A stretch of 35,024 bases of DNA, taken from positions 1 through 35,024 of the forward strand of contig CAMTMC010000030.1 in the NCBI GenBank assembly GCA_947073515.1, read 5' to 3'. Origin of the DNA: an uncultured bacterium (GTDB taxonomy: Bacteria; Bacillota; Clostridia; Oscillospirales; Oscillospiraceae). Positions within the stretch are counted from its first letter, which is position 1. Every line of letters starts with the position of its first letter. Shown piece after piece: positions 6,222 to 13,638 of this stretch. The translations under genes were made by a program, and so were the position numbers. The notes beneath the pieces are model-generated. The model saw only the letters and a program-made list of their open reading frames with translations, ran no database searches and was not told the origin of the DNA.

Positions 6222-6509
6222 ATGCGAATTTCGTACCACACCACTTCCAGCTTCATCCGCCACACCGGCAATCTGGTGGACCTGGGGGAGTACCGCCGCA
6301 AACTGGCCCTGTCCCAGTCTGACAGCCTGGCCCGCCAGCCCCAGCCCCGCCGCTGGGAGGCGGAAAAGCTCCCCGCCTTCCACCCCAAGGTCCTCCCCAG
6401 CCGGGGCCGTCCCAGTCGGGGGGAGCGCTCCGCCTGGGCTCTGGACACGGCCGCCAGTGTGGCGGTGATCGTGATGACCCTGGCCTTCCTTCTGTGGATG
6501 GCCCTGTAG
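6222..6509 (+). CDS. Uncharacterised 95-residue protein with one C-terminal TM
   Basis: No family was recognised. The first 70 residues are polar and rich in Arg/Ser/Pro/Gln, starting MRISYHTTSSFIRHTGNLVDLGEYRRKLAL; the end is a single hydrophobic helix (about residues 77-95, SVAVIVMTLAFLLWMAL). This is a tail-anchored topology with the bulk predicted in the cytoplasm. The ATG at 6222 follows AGGAGGAGGG; the frame is open back to 6135 but without a ribosome binding site. A near-consensus promoter and strong terminator make it a well-expressed single-gene unit. It precedes a cell-wall peptidase, but no functional link is shown. Confidence 0.75.
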   Translation: MRISYHTTSSFIRHTGNLVDLGEYRRKLALSQSDSLARQPQPRRWEAEKLPAFHPKVLPSRGRPSRGERSAWALDTAASVAVIVMTLAFLLWMAL

Positions 6510-6556
6510 CGTCCCCTATATATTGCGTCCCCTGGTGATTTAGACACAATTTAAGG

Positions 6557-6597
6557 ATAGAAGCCCCCCAGAACCTCTGGGGGCTTCTATTTTTTCA
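6557..6597 (+). terminator. Terminator after the small TM protein gene
   Basis: ATAGAAGCCCCCCAGA (6557-6572) pairs with TCTGGGGGCTTCTAT (6576-6590) with a 3-base loop and one bulge, followed by TTTTTC. Confidence 0.9.
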
Positions 6598-6640
6598 TAC
6601 TTTTTTTACAAAATAATCTGTAATTCCTGGAAAAAAGGAC

Positions 6641-6669
6641 TTGACGGAATGGAGAAAACTGTGTATAGT
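6641..6669 (+). promoter_or_regulatory. Promoter of the M23 peptidase gene
   Basis: TTGACG (6641-6646), a 17-bp spacer and TATAGT (6664-6669), about 70 bases upstream of the gene start at 6743. Confidence 0.7.
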
Positions 6670-6742
6670 GTTGTTACCGTTTTGTAACTCTTATTTCAAA
6701 CTTGTCATTTTTCTGCCAGATCCATCAAAAGTGAGGTACGAA

Positions 6743-8305
6743 ATGAATCAACTTCAGGAGCGGGCGCGCGGCCCTGTCCAGCGTGCCCCCAAATCGAATC
6801 ATAAAGACAAACAGCCTGAGGCCGCCCCCCAGGAGGCTGCCCCCAAGCCCCGTAAGACCGCCCAGGATTGGCTGGCCCAGTTCCAGCTGTGCTGGGCGGT
6901 ATTGAAGGAGTGGTCCCGCATCCACTCCCGCCGGTGGGCCCATGTCATCCACGGGGCGGCGGCGGGCAACCGGGCGGTGGGCCCGATCTCCTTCCTGCTG
7001 GTGGCGCTGGCCCTGGGCACCGCCCTCACCCTCACCACCCTGTATTCCACCAGCTACGCCGTCCTGGTGGACGGGGAGCAGGTGGGCGTGGTGGCCGACC
7101 AGGCTGTGGTCACCCGGGCCATCCAGACCGTGGAGGAGCAGGGCAGCGAGTTGCTCGGCTACCGGTATCAGGTGGACAATCAGGTGGATTACCAGTTCGC
7201 CCTCACCTTAAAAACCGACCTCACCCAGGAACGGGAGATCCGGGACTACTTCTATGAGCAGCTCAACGAGGTGAGCGACCATCTGCGCACCTATGAGGTC
7301 TCCGTCGACGGCCGGGTTATCGGGGTGGTCAAGGACGAGGAGTCCCTCAACGACATGCTGGACGACCTGAAGGAGCAGTATGTCAACGAGAACACTGTCT
7401 CTGCTGAGTTTGTGGAGGATGTGAAAGTGGGCTATGTCTACGCCGTGGACGATCTGATGACCATCGGCGAGATGGAGGAGGCCCTCACCGCCAACTCCAC
7501 CGGCGAGACCACCTACAGCGTGGAACGAGGGGATACCTTCAACGGCATCGCCTATATGAACGACATGTCGGTGAGCGACCTGAAGGCCCTGAACCCCGAT
7601 GTGGACATCAACCGCCTGATGATCGGCGACGTGCTCAACGTGAAGGAGGTCATCCCCACCCTGTCCGTCCAGACGGTGGAACACCAGGTGTACAACCAGC
7701 CTATTGAGTGCCCGGTGGAGGAGGTGGAGGACAGCTCCATGTACAAGGGAGACACCAAGATCCTCACCCAGGGCACCGAGGGGGAGGCCCTCATTGAGGC
7801 CGATGTCACCTACCTCAACGGCTACGAGCGGGAGCGGTCCGTGACCAGCTCCACCACCCTGCGGGAGCCCACCACCACCGTCAAGGCCGTGGGCACCAAG
7901 GAGAAGCCTAAGACCGCCTCCAAGGGCACCTTTATCTGGCCCACCAACGGCCGCCGGATCAACTCCTACTTCGGCAGCCGGAAGATTTTTGGCAGCTACA
8001 GCTACCACTCCGGCCTGGATATCGACGCCTCCTACGGCGAGACCATCAAGGCCGCCGACGGCGGCACCGTCACCTTCTCCGGCAGCAAGGGCTCCTACGG
8101 CAAGCTGGTTGTCATCCGTCACGACAACGGCATTGAAACCTACTATGCCCATAACTCCAGCCTGATTGTCTCCGCCGGGGAGAAGGTCTACCAGGGCCAG
8201 CCCATCGCCAAGGCGGGCAGCACCGGCCGCAGCACCGGCGTCCACTGCCACTTTGAGGTGCGGGTCCGCGGCTCCGCGGTCAACCCCCTGAACTATCTGA
8301 GATAA
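6743..8305 (+). CDS. Membrane-anchored LysM-G5-M23 cell-wall endopeptidase
   Basis: A 520-residue peptidoglycan hydrolase. Domain order: a polar cytoplasmic N-terminus, one TM at about residues 81-100, a 150-residue extracellular region, LysM at about 256-300 (TTYSVERGDTFNGIAYMN...LMIGDVLNV), G5 at about 308-385 (starting VQTVEHQVYNQPIE) and a C-terminal M23/LytM zinc peptidase. Zinc and catalytic residues are intact: H422 and D426 in HSGLD, H470 in YYAH, and H501-x-H503 in VHCHFEV. This architecture is common in clostridial hydrolases acting in growth or division. The ATG at 6743 follows GTGAGGT; the frame stays open upstream to 6641, inside the promoter. It is monocistronic. Confidence 0.92.
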   Translation: MNQLQERARGPVQRAPKSNHKDKQPEAAPQEAAPKPRKTAQDWLAQFQLCWAVLKEWSRIHSRRWAHVIHGAAAGNRAVGPISFLLVALALGTALTLTTLYSTSYAVLVDGEQVGVVADQAVVTRAIQTVEEQGSELLGYRYQVDNQVDYQFALTLKTDLTQEREIRDYFYEQLNEVSDHLRTYEVSVDGRVIGVVKDEESLNDMLDDLKEQYVNENTVSAEFVEDVKVGYVYAVDDLMTIGEMEEALTANSTGETTYSVERGDTFNGIAYMNDMSVSDLKALNPDVDINRLMIGDVLNVKEVIPTLSVQTVEHQVYNQPIECPVEEVEDSSMYKGDTKILTQGTEGEALIEADVTYLNGYERERSVTSSTTLREPTTTVKAVGTKEKPKTASKGTFIWPTNGRRINSYFGSRKIFGSYSYHSGLDIDASYGETIKAADGGTVTFSGSKGSYGKLVVIRHDNGIETYYAHNSSLIVSAGEKVYQGQPIAKAGSTGRSTGVHCHFEVRVRGSAVNPLNYLR

Positions 8306-8308
8306 GCA

Positions 8309-8351
8309 AAAAACTCCCTTTAGCCTCCTGCGGCTAAAGGGAGTTTTTTTC
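8309..8351 (+). terminator. Terminator of the M23 peptidase gene
   Basis: AAACTCCCTTTAGCC (8311-8325) pairs perfectly with GGCTAAAGGGAGTTT (8332-8346), followed by a T run. Confidence 0.92.
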
Positions 8352-8406
8352 TGTTTCATCCCCCAGGTCAGGATAAAACTTCATAATTCTTGAACTTTCA
8401 CACTCT

Positions 8407-8446
8407 AAAAATATCCCCGCCTATCAAATATAGGCGGGGATATTTT
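8407..8446 (-). terminator. Terminator of glyS (bidirectional)
   Basis: AAAATATCCCCGCCTAT (8407-8424 region) and ATAGGCGGGGATATTTT are perfect complements with a 5-base loop, 14 bases beyond the glyS stop on the minus strand. Confidence 0.9.
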
Positions 8447-8459
8447 AATTTATTTTGGC

Positions 8460-9896
8460 TTAATACGCCAGCCGCTCCTCCAGCCAGCCCTTCACCTGGT
8501 CGATGGGCAGGCGCACCTGCTCCATGGTATCCCGGCTGCGGATGGTGACACAGTGGTCGGCGGGGGTATTCTCGTCGCCCACGGTCTGGAAGTCCAGGGT
8601 GATACAGAAGGGGGTGCCCACCTCGTCCTGGCGGCGGTACCGCTTGCCGATGGACCCGGCGTCGTCGTAGTCCACCATAAAGGACTTGGACAGCTGCTGG
8701 TACAGCTCCTGGGCGGGGCCGGACAGCACCTCCTTCTTGGACAGGGGGAGGATGGCCGCCTTGTAGGGGGCCAGGGCGGGGTGGAGACGCAGGACGGTAC
8801 GCACGTCGTCCTTGCCGTTCTTGTCCTGGCCCACAACCTCCTCGTCGTAGGCGTCCACCAGGAAGGCCAGGGTCACCCGGTCGGCGCCCAGGGAGGGCTC
8901 GATGACATAGGGGATATAGTGCTCGTTGGCCTCCTGGTCGTAGTAGGTCTGGTCCTTGCCGGAGGTGCTCTGATGGGCCTTCAGGTCGAAGTCGGTGCGG
9001 GAGGCCACCCCCCACAGCTCGCCCCAGCCGAAGGGGAAGGTAAACTCAAAGTCGGTGGTGGCGTTGGAGTAGTGGGACAGCTCCTCCGGGTCGTGGTCCC
9101 GCAGGCGCAGGTTCTCCTCACGCATATTCAGCCCCAGCAGCCACTGCTTGCAGAAGTCCTTCCAGTACTTGAACCACTCCAGCTCAGTGCCCGGCTTACA
9201 GAAAAACTCCAGCTCCATCTGCTCAAACTCCCGGGTACGGAAGGTGAAGTTCCCCGGGGTGATCTCGTTCCGGAAGGATTTGCCCACCTGGCACACGCCG
9301 AAGGGCAGTTTCCGCCGGGTGGTGCGCTGGACGTTCTGGAAGTTGACAAAGATGCCCTGGGCGGTCTCGGGGCGCAGGTAGACGGTATTCTTGGCGTCCT
9401 CGGTCACCCCCTGGAAGGTCTTGAACATCAAATTGAACTGGCGGATGTCCGTCCAGTTGAACTTGCCGCAGGAGGGGCACACGATCTGGTGCTCATCCAC
9501 GAACTCCTTCATCTGGGCCTGGCTCATGGCGTCCACGCTGTGGCCCAGCTCAAAGCTGTTCTGCTGGCACCAGTCCTCAATGACCTTGTCGGCCCGGAAC
9601 CGCTCCTTACACTCCTTGCAGTCCATCAGCGGGTCGGAGAAGCCCCCCACGTGGCCGGAGGCCACCCAAACCTGGGGGTTCATCAAAATAGCGGCGTCCA
9701 GGCCCACATTGTAGGGGTTCTCCTGGACGAACTTCTTCCACCAGGCCCGCTTCACATTGTTCTTCAGCTCCACGCCCAGGGGGCCGTAGTCCCAGGTATT
9801 GGCCAGGCCGCCGTAGATCTCCGAGCCGGAGAAGATGAACCCCCGGCCCTTGCACAGGGCGACGATTTTTTCCATAGTTTTTTCGGTGTTTTTCAT
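8460..9896 (-). CDS. glyS: Glycyl-tRNA synthetase (dimeric class II type)
   Basis: A 478-residue class II aminoacyl-tRNA synthetase charging tRNA-Gly, of the single-chain homodimer type rather than the separate GlyQ/GlyS subunits. Visible marks are the N-terminal [23 protein letters not shown], motif 2 around [26 protein letters not shown], a CPSCGK-containing insertion and motif 3 in [14 protein letters not shown]. The C-terminal anticodon-binding domain ends with [13 protein letters not shown]. The ATG at 9896 has AAAGGAG 8 bases upstream; the GTG at 9905 overlaps that site. Expression is probably controlled by the T-box leader upstream. Confidence 0.96.
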   Translation of the reverse strand: MKNTEKTMEKIVALCKGRGFIFSGSEIYGGLANTWDYGPLGVELKNNVKRAWWKKFVQENPYNVGLDAAILMNPQVWVASGHVGGFSDPLMDCKECKERFRADKVIEDWCQQNSFELGHSVDAMSQAQMKEFVDEHQIVCPSCGKFNWTDIRQFNLMFKTFQGVTEDAKNTVYLRPETAQGIFVNFQNVQRTTRRKLPFGVCQVGKSFRNEITPGNFTFRTREFEQMELEFFCKPGTELEWFKYWKDFCKQWLLGLNMREENLRLRDHDPEELSHYSNATTDFEFTFPFGWGELWGVASRTDFDLKAHQSTSGKDQTYYDQEANEHYIPYVIEPSLGADRVTLAFLVDAYDEEVVGQDKNGKDDVRTVLRLHPALAPYKAAILPLSKKEVLSGPAQELYQQLSKSFMVDYDDAGSIGKRYRRQDEVGTPFCITLDFQTVGDENTPADHCVTIRSRDTMEQVRLPIDQVKGWLEERLAY

Positions 9897-9937
9897 GGTG
9901 GACACTCCTTTACAGTTATAGTATGCCCTCTCCGGGC

Positions 9938-9964
9938 CTTCCTTTCCTTAAAGAAGAAAGGAAG
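9938..9964 (-). repeat. Dispersed T/A-rich hairpin element, copy A
   Basis: Imperfect hairpin; on the plus strand CTTCCTTTC at 9938-9946 pairs with GAAAGGAAG at 9956-9964. In minus orientation it is preceded by GTTTTCTTTG, as in copy B. It lies between the T-box terminator and the glyS ribosome binding site. Confidence 0.55.
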
Positions 9965-10013
9965 CAAAGAAAACTTTGGCGTGAAGCCCCCGCTTCACTT
10001 CCGGCCCGGAACA

Positions 10014-10250
10014 GCAAAACGCCCCGAGCCTTCTTCTGGCTCAGGGCGAACAAAATTGTCCGTGGTTCCACCTGAATTTCCCCAGTGGGGACACTCAAAC
10101 CCGGTAACGGCGGGGGACCGGCGGGCCATTTCCTGCCCACGCTCCAGGGCGCCTTTCCCCCGCAGCCTCGGAGGATTCTCACCAACCATCCTCTCCCTGC
10201 TTCCCCGCTGTGAGGTACTGTTCCCTGTCGTTGCTTTGGAGTATACTGTA
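10014..10250 (-). promoter_or_regulatory. T-box riboswitch leader of glyS
   Basis: On the minus strand the conserved T-box sequence AGGTGGAACCACGG (plus 10060-10073) is directly followed by an intrinsic terminator. Its stem GCCCTGAGCC/GGCTCGGGGC occupies plus 10021-10046, with TTTT next to it (plus 10016-10020). About 170 bases upstream of the T-box form stem-I-like hairpins (for example the GGATGGTTGGTGAGAATCC arm). Uncharged tRNA-Gly would stabilise the antiterminator and let transcription reach glyS. I did not identify the specifier codon with confidence. Confidence 0.85.
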
Positions 10251-10256
10251 ACTGGT

Positions 10257-10285
10257 ATTGTATTACAGAACTGTCCTCCTGTCAA
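10257..10285 (-). promoter_or_regulatory. Promoter of the glyS T-box leader
   Basis: On the minus strand, TTGACA (plus 10280-10285), a 17-bp spacer and TACAAT (plus 10257-10262), at the upstream end of the T-box leader. Confidence 0.7.
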
Positions 10286-10463
10286 GCGGCGATTTCCGGG
10301 GAAGACCGCAAATAGCCCCCGCCTGGGGCAGGGGGCCGGCGGCTTCTCAGCAGATCTCATAAACGGCGGTATAGCCCCCTTTATCTCTCGGGCGGAAGAA
10401 ACGCTTATACAGCATCCTCCCAGGATACATCACCCAGGTTGGACACATAGTCTGCCTATAGTT
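10286..10463. other. Intergenic spacer without a recognised feature
   Basis: No supported gene, RNA or terminator is seen between the glyS promoter and the end of the exported-protein gene; only short weak inverted repeats such as ATAG-GCAGA-CTAT near 10449-10461. Confidence 0.4.
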
Positions 10464-11204
10464 TTATCCGGCAGGTGTAAAGTCCGCAGAAATCAGATCA
10501 GCGTAATCCACCAGAATCTGCCCGCTCCCGCTGGTCTTCACCATGCTGACCACTACGCCGTAGCTGCGGTTGAGACCAAGGCCGCTGATGGATGCGCCCT
10601 CCGTCTTGACAAGCAGTCCGGGAACCCAGCCCAACGATTGATTCCCGGCGTCAACAAAGCCCGCATTATAGAGCGCATTGCGATCTAAGGCAAAGGAAGT
10701 AACTGTCACACCCACATCGCGGTTCTCCTCATCTACCTGAAAATGATAGAAAGGACTCGTGGACCAGCCAGTCTCTGTCTCAGACGGAATCTTTCTGGTG
10801 GTCCGATAGTAAACAGAATTACTGCTTCGGGCAGCTTTCTCAGCTGCGCTGCTGCCGGCCAGCTCAGCCACGGTATATGTGTCAATAACCGGGATCGCCC
10901 ACTCCTCGGGGAACAGATCGTAGAACTCCGGCAGGCTCTCGACTTTCCCCGTATCGACATTGAATTTGCTTACCGCCCCGTCCACAGTCCACGCCTGGTC
11001 GCCGAAGATCAGCCTGTTTCTGGCCGCGTAGATTTCCGCCTGCCGCTCCGGCGAAGTGGAATCGTCGATCACCGCATAGGCCGTCGCCTGGATTTTTGCC
11101 TGCTCCACGGCTGTGGGAGCCGCCGCGCCACCAGTGGCGGAAACCATGGACACCATGCCAACCACGCAAAGCGCGGCAAGAATCAAACTCGTCAATCTCT
11201 TCAT
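10464..11204 (-). CDS. Exported protein of unknown function, 246 residues
   Basis: No family was recognised. A clear Sec signal peptide covers about residues 1-23 (MKRLTSLILAALCVVGMVSMVSA), with a likely signal peptidase I site after VSA. The mature part is about 220 residues, without further TM segments, cysteines or repeats. It contains YYRTTRKIPSETETGWSTSP and ends GQILVDYADLISADFTPAG. The ATG at 11204 follows AAAGGAG. It is the third gene of the minus-strand set led by the membrane XRE regulator, with a 96-base gap that might hold its own promoter. A surface or secreted role is inferred from the signal only. Confidence 0.75.
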   Translation of the reverse strand: MKRLTSLILAALCVVGMVSMVSATGGAAAPTAVEQAKIQATAYAVIDDSTSPERQAEIYAARNRLIFGDQAWTVDGAVSKFNVDTGKVESLPEFYDLFPEEWAIPVIDTYTVAELAGSSAAEKAARSSNSVYYRTTRKIPSETETGWSTSPFYHFQVDEENRDVGVTVTSFALDRNALYNAGFVDAGNQSLGWVPGLLVKTEGASISGLGLNRSYGVVVSMVKTSGSGQILVDYADLISADFTPAG

Positions 11205-11300
11205 TATATAATTCTCCTTTCTATCATTTGGGTCTGTTCTGTTGTTTTGGAACCACGCTTCTACGCAGTCATACGCATCCCCCCAATCTTAACCCCGGGT

Positions 11301-11762
11301 TTAATAATACACAAAACCCTTCACAGTAATCTCGTGAGAGGAATTGTTTCTAATTGCCAAGGTATAGTAACCCCGTTCATCGACTTCAATGGCCTTATTG
11401 ATAGAACCATTTTTTACTTGTATATAGTAGAAATAGCCGTCAGGGGCAATCACACCAAAATCCACACTGGCCGTCTTAGGTGAATAGATTGCATCTATGG
11501 TAACAATTTCTCCCGCTTCCAAAGGAAATTGATTGTCTTTCGATGCTACAATACTTCCAGAGGAAATTTTCATATCGAAAGATCCTGAGGCCCGATAAAA
11601 TTGATTGCTTTCCTCCCGCACATTGACAACCGCTTCCCGTGATAAGGCTGACAGCGGCACCGCGTCAACATTTGTCACAGCTTTTGCGGACAATGTAGCA
11701 GACCCAAAGACAAGCGCAAATATCATGATATATCGTGCTATATTTTTCTTCCTACTTACCAT
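11301..11762 (-). CDS. Exported small protein of unknown function, 153 residues
   Basis: No family was recognised. The signal peptide is MVSRKKNIARYIMIFALVFGSATLSAKA, cleavage probably after A28. The mature part is about 125 residues and beta-strand-like: alternating hydrophobic patterns (GEIVTIDAIYSP, ASVDFGVIAPDGYFYYIQV, EVDERGYYTLAIRNNSSHEITVKGFVYY) suggest a small beta-sandwich ending in a short exposed strand. The first 7 bases overlap the end of the XRE-TM gene, so the two are translationally coupled. This coupling makes it the best candidate partner of the regulator. Confidence 0.75.
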   Translation of the reverse strand: MVSRKKNIARYIMIFALVFGSATLSAKAVTNVDAVPLSALSREAVVNVREESNQFYRASGSFDMKISSGSIVASKDNQFPLEAGEIVTIDAIYSPKTASVDFGVIAPDGYFYYIQVKNGSINKAIEVDERGYYTLAIRNNSSHEITVKGFVYY

Positions 11763-12190
11763 ATTATTGGCAACTCCTCTACCACTGAAATATCAATTTC
11801 TTCCCTTTCCAGGCTCTTTATATTTTCTATACTCCTTTCTTTTGGTATAAGCATGGTAATCGCACAGATCAAAATCGCCGCCACACAGCACACAGAAAGG
11901 ATGATGTAGCGCATACGCTTAGAGCCTTTACCATCTTTTTTATCCTCCCCGCCGTGCTCTTTCTCCTTGTGTTCCTCCATCCTCTGTATTTTGCTCTCGT
12001 CATCCAATAAAGAGTCCACTGACACGTGATACAGTTGTCCCAATCGAGCCAGGTTCTCATATGAAGGCGTTGTGGTTCCTGCCTCCCATTTGGAAATCGT
12101 CTGCCGGGATATGCCTAACTCCTCCCCCAGCTCGATTTGGGACAGCCCCGCCTGTATTCTCAGGCGGGCCAATTTTTCATTTGTCTTCAT
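11756..12190 (-). CDS. Membrane-anchored XRE-family regulator
   Basis: A 144-residue protein. The N-terminal HTH (about residues 5-58: LARLRIQAGLSQIELGEELGISRQTISKWEAGTTTPSYENLARLGQLYHVSVDSLL) is followed by a highly charged linker (about 60-90), one TM segment (about 92-114, YIILSVCCVAAILICAITMLI) and an exported tail of about 30 residues with SLEREEIDISVVEELPIIW. The topology places the DNA-binding domain in the cytoplasm and a short sensor tail outside. ATG at 12190 has a better spacing from AAGGTG than the adjacent ATG at 12193. It heads the operon with two exported proteins. The leader holds an 11-bp phased repeat array, the likely autoregulatory site. Confidence 0.85.
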   Translation of the reverse strand: MKTNEKLARLRIQAGLSQIELGEELGISRQTISKWEAGTTTPSYENLARLGQLYHVSVDSLLDDESKIQRMEEHKEKEHGGEDKKDGKGSKRMRYIILSVCCVAAILICAITMLIPKERSIENIKSLEREEIDISVVEELPIIW

Positions 12191-12245
12191 CATTTCACCT
12201 TCATTCTACCAAATCACCCGAAAGGACTCAACCAACCTTGGTTTC

Positions 12246-12316
12246 CATCCGGGTTGCATCCTGGTTACATCCGATTTGCATTCAGTTTACATCCCTGTAA
12301 ATTTTATTTTACATCC
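12246..12316. repeat. 11-bp phased CATCC repeat array in the XRE-TM promoter/leader
   Basis: CATCC cores start at 12246, 12257, 12268, 12290 and 12312, with a one-mismatch CATTC at 12279. All are on an exact 11-bp grid; the slot at 12301 is degenerate. The wider unit reads GGTTRCATCC. The array begins just downstream of the minus-strand -10 and runs through the leader. Confidence 0.8.
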
Positions 12317-12318
12317 CC

Positions 12319-12327
12319 ATTATAGCA
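12319..12327 (-). promoter_or_regulatory. Extended -10 promoter of the XRE-TM operon
   Basis: On the minus strand TGCTATAAT, with TATAAT at plus 12319-12324. The -35 position falls in the terminator hairpin of the next gene and has no recognisable hexamer, so the extended TGn motif likely carries promoter recognition. Confidence 0.65.
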
Positions 12328-12329
12328 TA

Positions 12330-12355
12330 AAAAAGCGGCCCGGTGGGCCGCTTTT
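12330..12355 (-). terminator. Terminator of the MoxR/VWA operon
   Basis: AAAAGCGGCCC / GGGCCGCTTTT stem with a 2-3 base loop; on the minus strand a T run follows. It starts at the VWA gene's stop. Confidence 0.85.
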
Positions 12356-13554
12356 CAGCGTGTCAGCAGTTTCTTCATGCCCTCCTCCAGTCCGTCCACA
12401 GTGAGTGGGAACATGGGGAATTCCCGGGCGATCACGTCGTAAGTCTGGGCCCAGTAGGCCCCCCAGTCGGGGCGGCGGCTGGGGTTGAGCCAGATGGTAT
12501 GGCGGTAGCGGCCTTTCAGCAGCCGCAGCCAGTCCATGCCGCATTTAGGGCCGCTCTCCTGGCCCATGCGGCCGTAGCCGCCCCCCATCAGCTCATAGGG
12601 GGCCATCTGGGCGTCCCCCACAAAGATGGCCTTGTAATCGCTGGGGATGTTGCCCAGCACCCAGTCGGTGGGCACGGCGTTCCGGGTCATCAGGGTGGGG
12701 TCCCGGTACAGGTAGGAGTACACGCAGTTGTGGAAATAGAACACCTGTAGATCCTTAAAATGCCCGGACTTGTCCACCGCCTGGAACAGGGCGGAGCACA
12801 AATTGCTGTAATAGTCCATGGACCCGCCGGAGTCCATGAGCAGCAGCACCTTCACGGTGTTCTCCCGGGGGCGCTTGTACCGGACTTTGAGCACGCCGCC
12901 GTTGTCCGCGGTGTCTTTGATGGTGTTGTCCACATCGAACTCGGTAGGGGGGAGGTCCACCAGCCCGGAGAACTGCCTTAAATGCCGCAGGGCCACCTGG
13001 AACTGGCGGGTATCCAGGGTGTTGTCCCGGCGGAAGTCCCGGAACTTCCGTTCCCCGGCCACCCGGAAGGCCCGGCGGTACATGGACCGGCCCCCCACCC
13101 GGATGCCCCAGGGGGACAGCCCGGAGTTGCCAAACAGGGACATCCCGTGGGTGCCCACCCAGTAGGCCCCGCCGTTGTGCTCCTCGGTCTGCTCCAGCAG
13201 CCGCTCCCGGAGCATCTCCTCGATCTCCTCCTCGGTGAAGCCCAGGTTTTTCAGGGCCTGGATCTCGTTCCAGTTGGCGTACTCCGACAGGATGTCCGGC
13301 TTGTCCAACCACTCCAGCAGCTCCTGGGAGATCTCCTGCTGGAAGGGCACGTCCTTAAAATACTCCAAAAAGCTCCGGTCAAAGGCGTCAAAATCCGCCT
13401 CGCTCTTCACCAGCAGGCACCGGCACAGCTGGTAGAACCCCGTGAAGCTGGAGCCGTGGAGCCCCTTGTCCAGCCCCTCCATCAGGGCCATCCACTCGGT
13501 GAGGGAGACCTTCAGCCCATTTTTCCGCAATAAATACAAAAAGTTTTCAAACAT
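12355..13554 (-). CDS. VWA-domain (CoxE-like) protein
   Basis: A 399-residue cytoplasmic protein, partner of the MoxR-type ATPase encoded just upstream. The N-terminal half is helical, starting MFENFLYLLRKNGLKVSL. The von Willebrand A domain begins at about residue 225 with VKVLLLMDSGGSM and includes the second-loop threonine region (TDWVLGNIPSDYKAIFVGDAQMAPYEL). The MIDAS-like motif is DxGGS rather than canonical DxSxS. MoxR-VWA pairs act as chaperone-like remodelers of metal-dependent complexes or envelope stress factors; the target here is not shown. The ATG at 13554 has only a weak GGATG site; the frame extends to 13602. Confidence 0.88.
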   Translation of the reverse strand: MFENFLYLLRKNGLKVSLTEWMALMEGLDKGLHGSSFTGFYQLCRCLLVKSEADFDAFDRSFLEYFKDVPFQQEISQELLEWLDKPDILSEYANWNEIQALKNLGFTEEEIEEMLRERLLEQTEEHNGGAYWVGTHGMSLFGNSGLSPWGIRVGGRSMYRRAFRVAGERKFRDFRRDNTLDTRQFQVALRHLRQFSGLVDLPPTEFDVDNTIKDTADNGGVLKVRYKRPRENTVKVLLLMDSGGSMDYYSNLCSALFQAVDKSGHFKDLQVFYFHNCVYSYLYRDPTLMTRNAVPTDWVLGNIPSDYKAIFVGDAQMAPYELMGGGYGRMGQESGPKCGMDWLRLLKGRYRHTIWLNPSRRPDWGAYWAQTYDVIAREFPMFPLTVDGLEEGMKKLLTR

Positions 13555-13600
13555 AAAATCATCCGTTACAGATATACCTTGCCGTCTTGCGGCAGGTATC

Positions 13601-13638
13601 AAGTTCTTTTTGGTTCTTTTTCTTGAAAGAAAAAGAAC
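13601..13638 (+). repeat. Dispersed T/A-rich hairpin element, copy D
   Basis: GTTCTTTTTCTT (13613-13624) - GA - AAGAAAAAGAAC (13627-13638), a perfect 12-bp stem preceded by AAGTTCTTTTTG. It fills the gap between the MoxR gene and the VWA gene. Similar to copy C at 24866-24905. Confidence 0.65.

Noticed and set aside
8553-10688. A 711-residue plus-strand frame over glyS and its leader
   Set aside because: It is antisense to a well-supported glyS and its T-box; GC-rich codon bias leaves long open antisense frames.
12246-12316. A CRISPR-like array
   Set aside because: The repeat unit is 11 bp with no unique spacers; it is a phased operator-type repeat.
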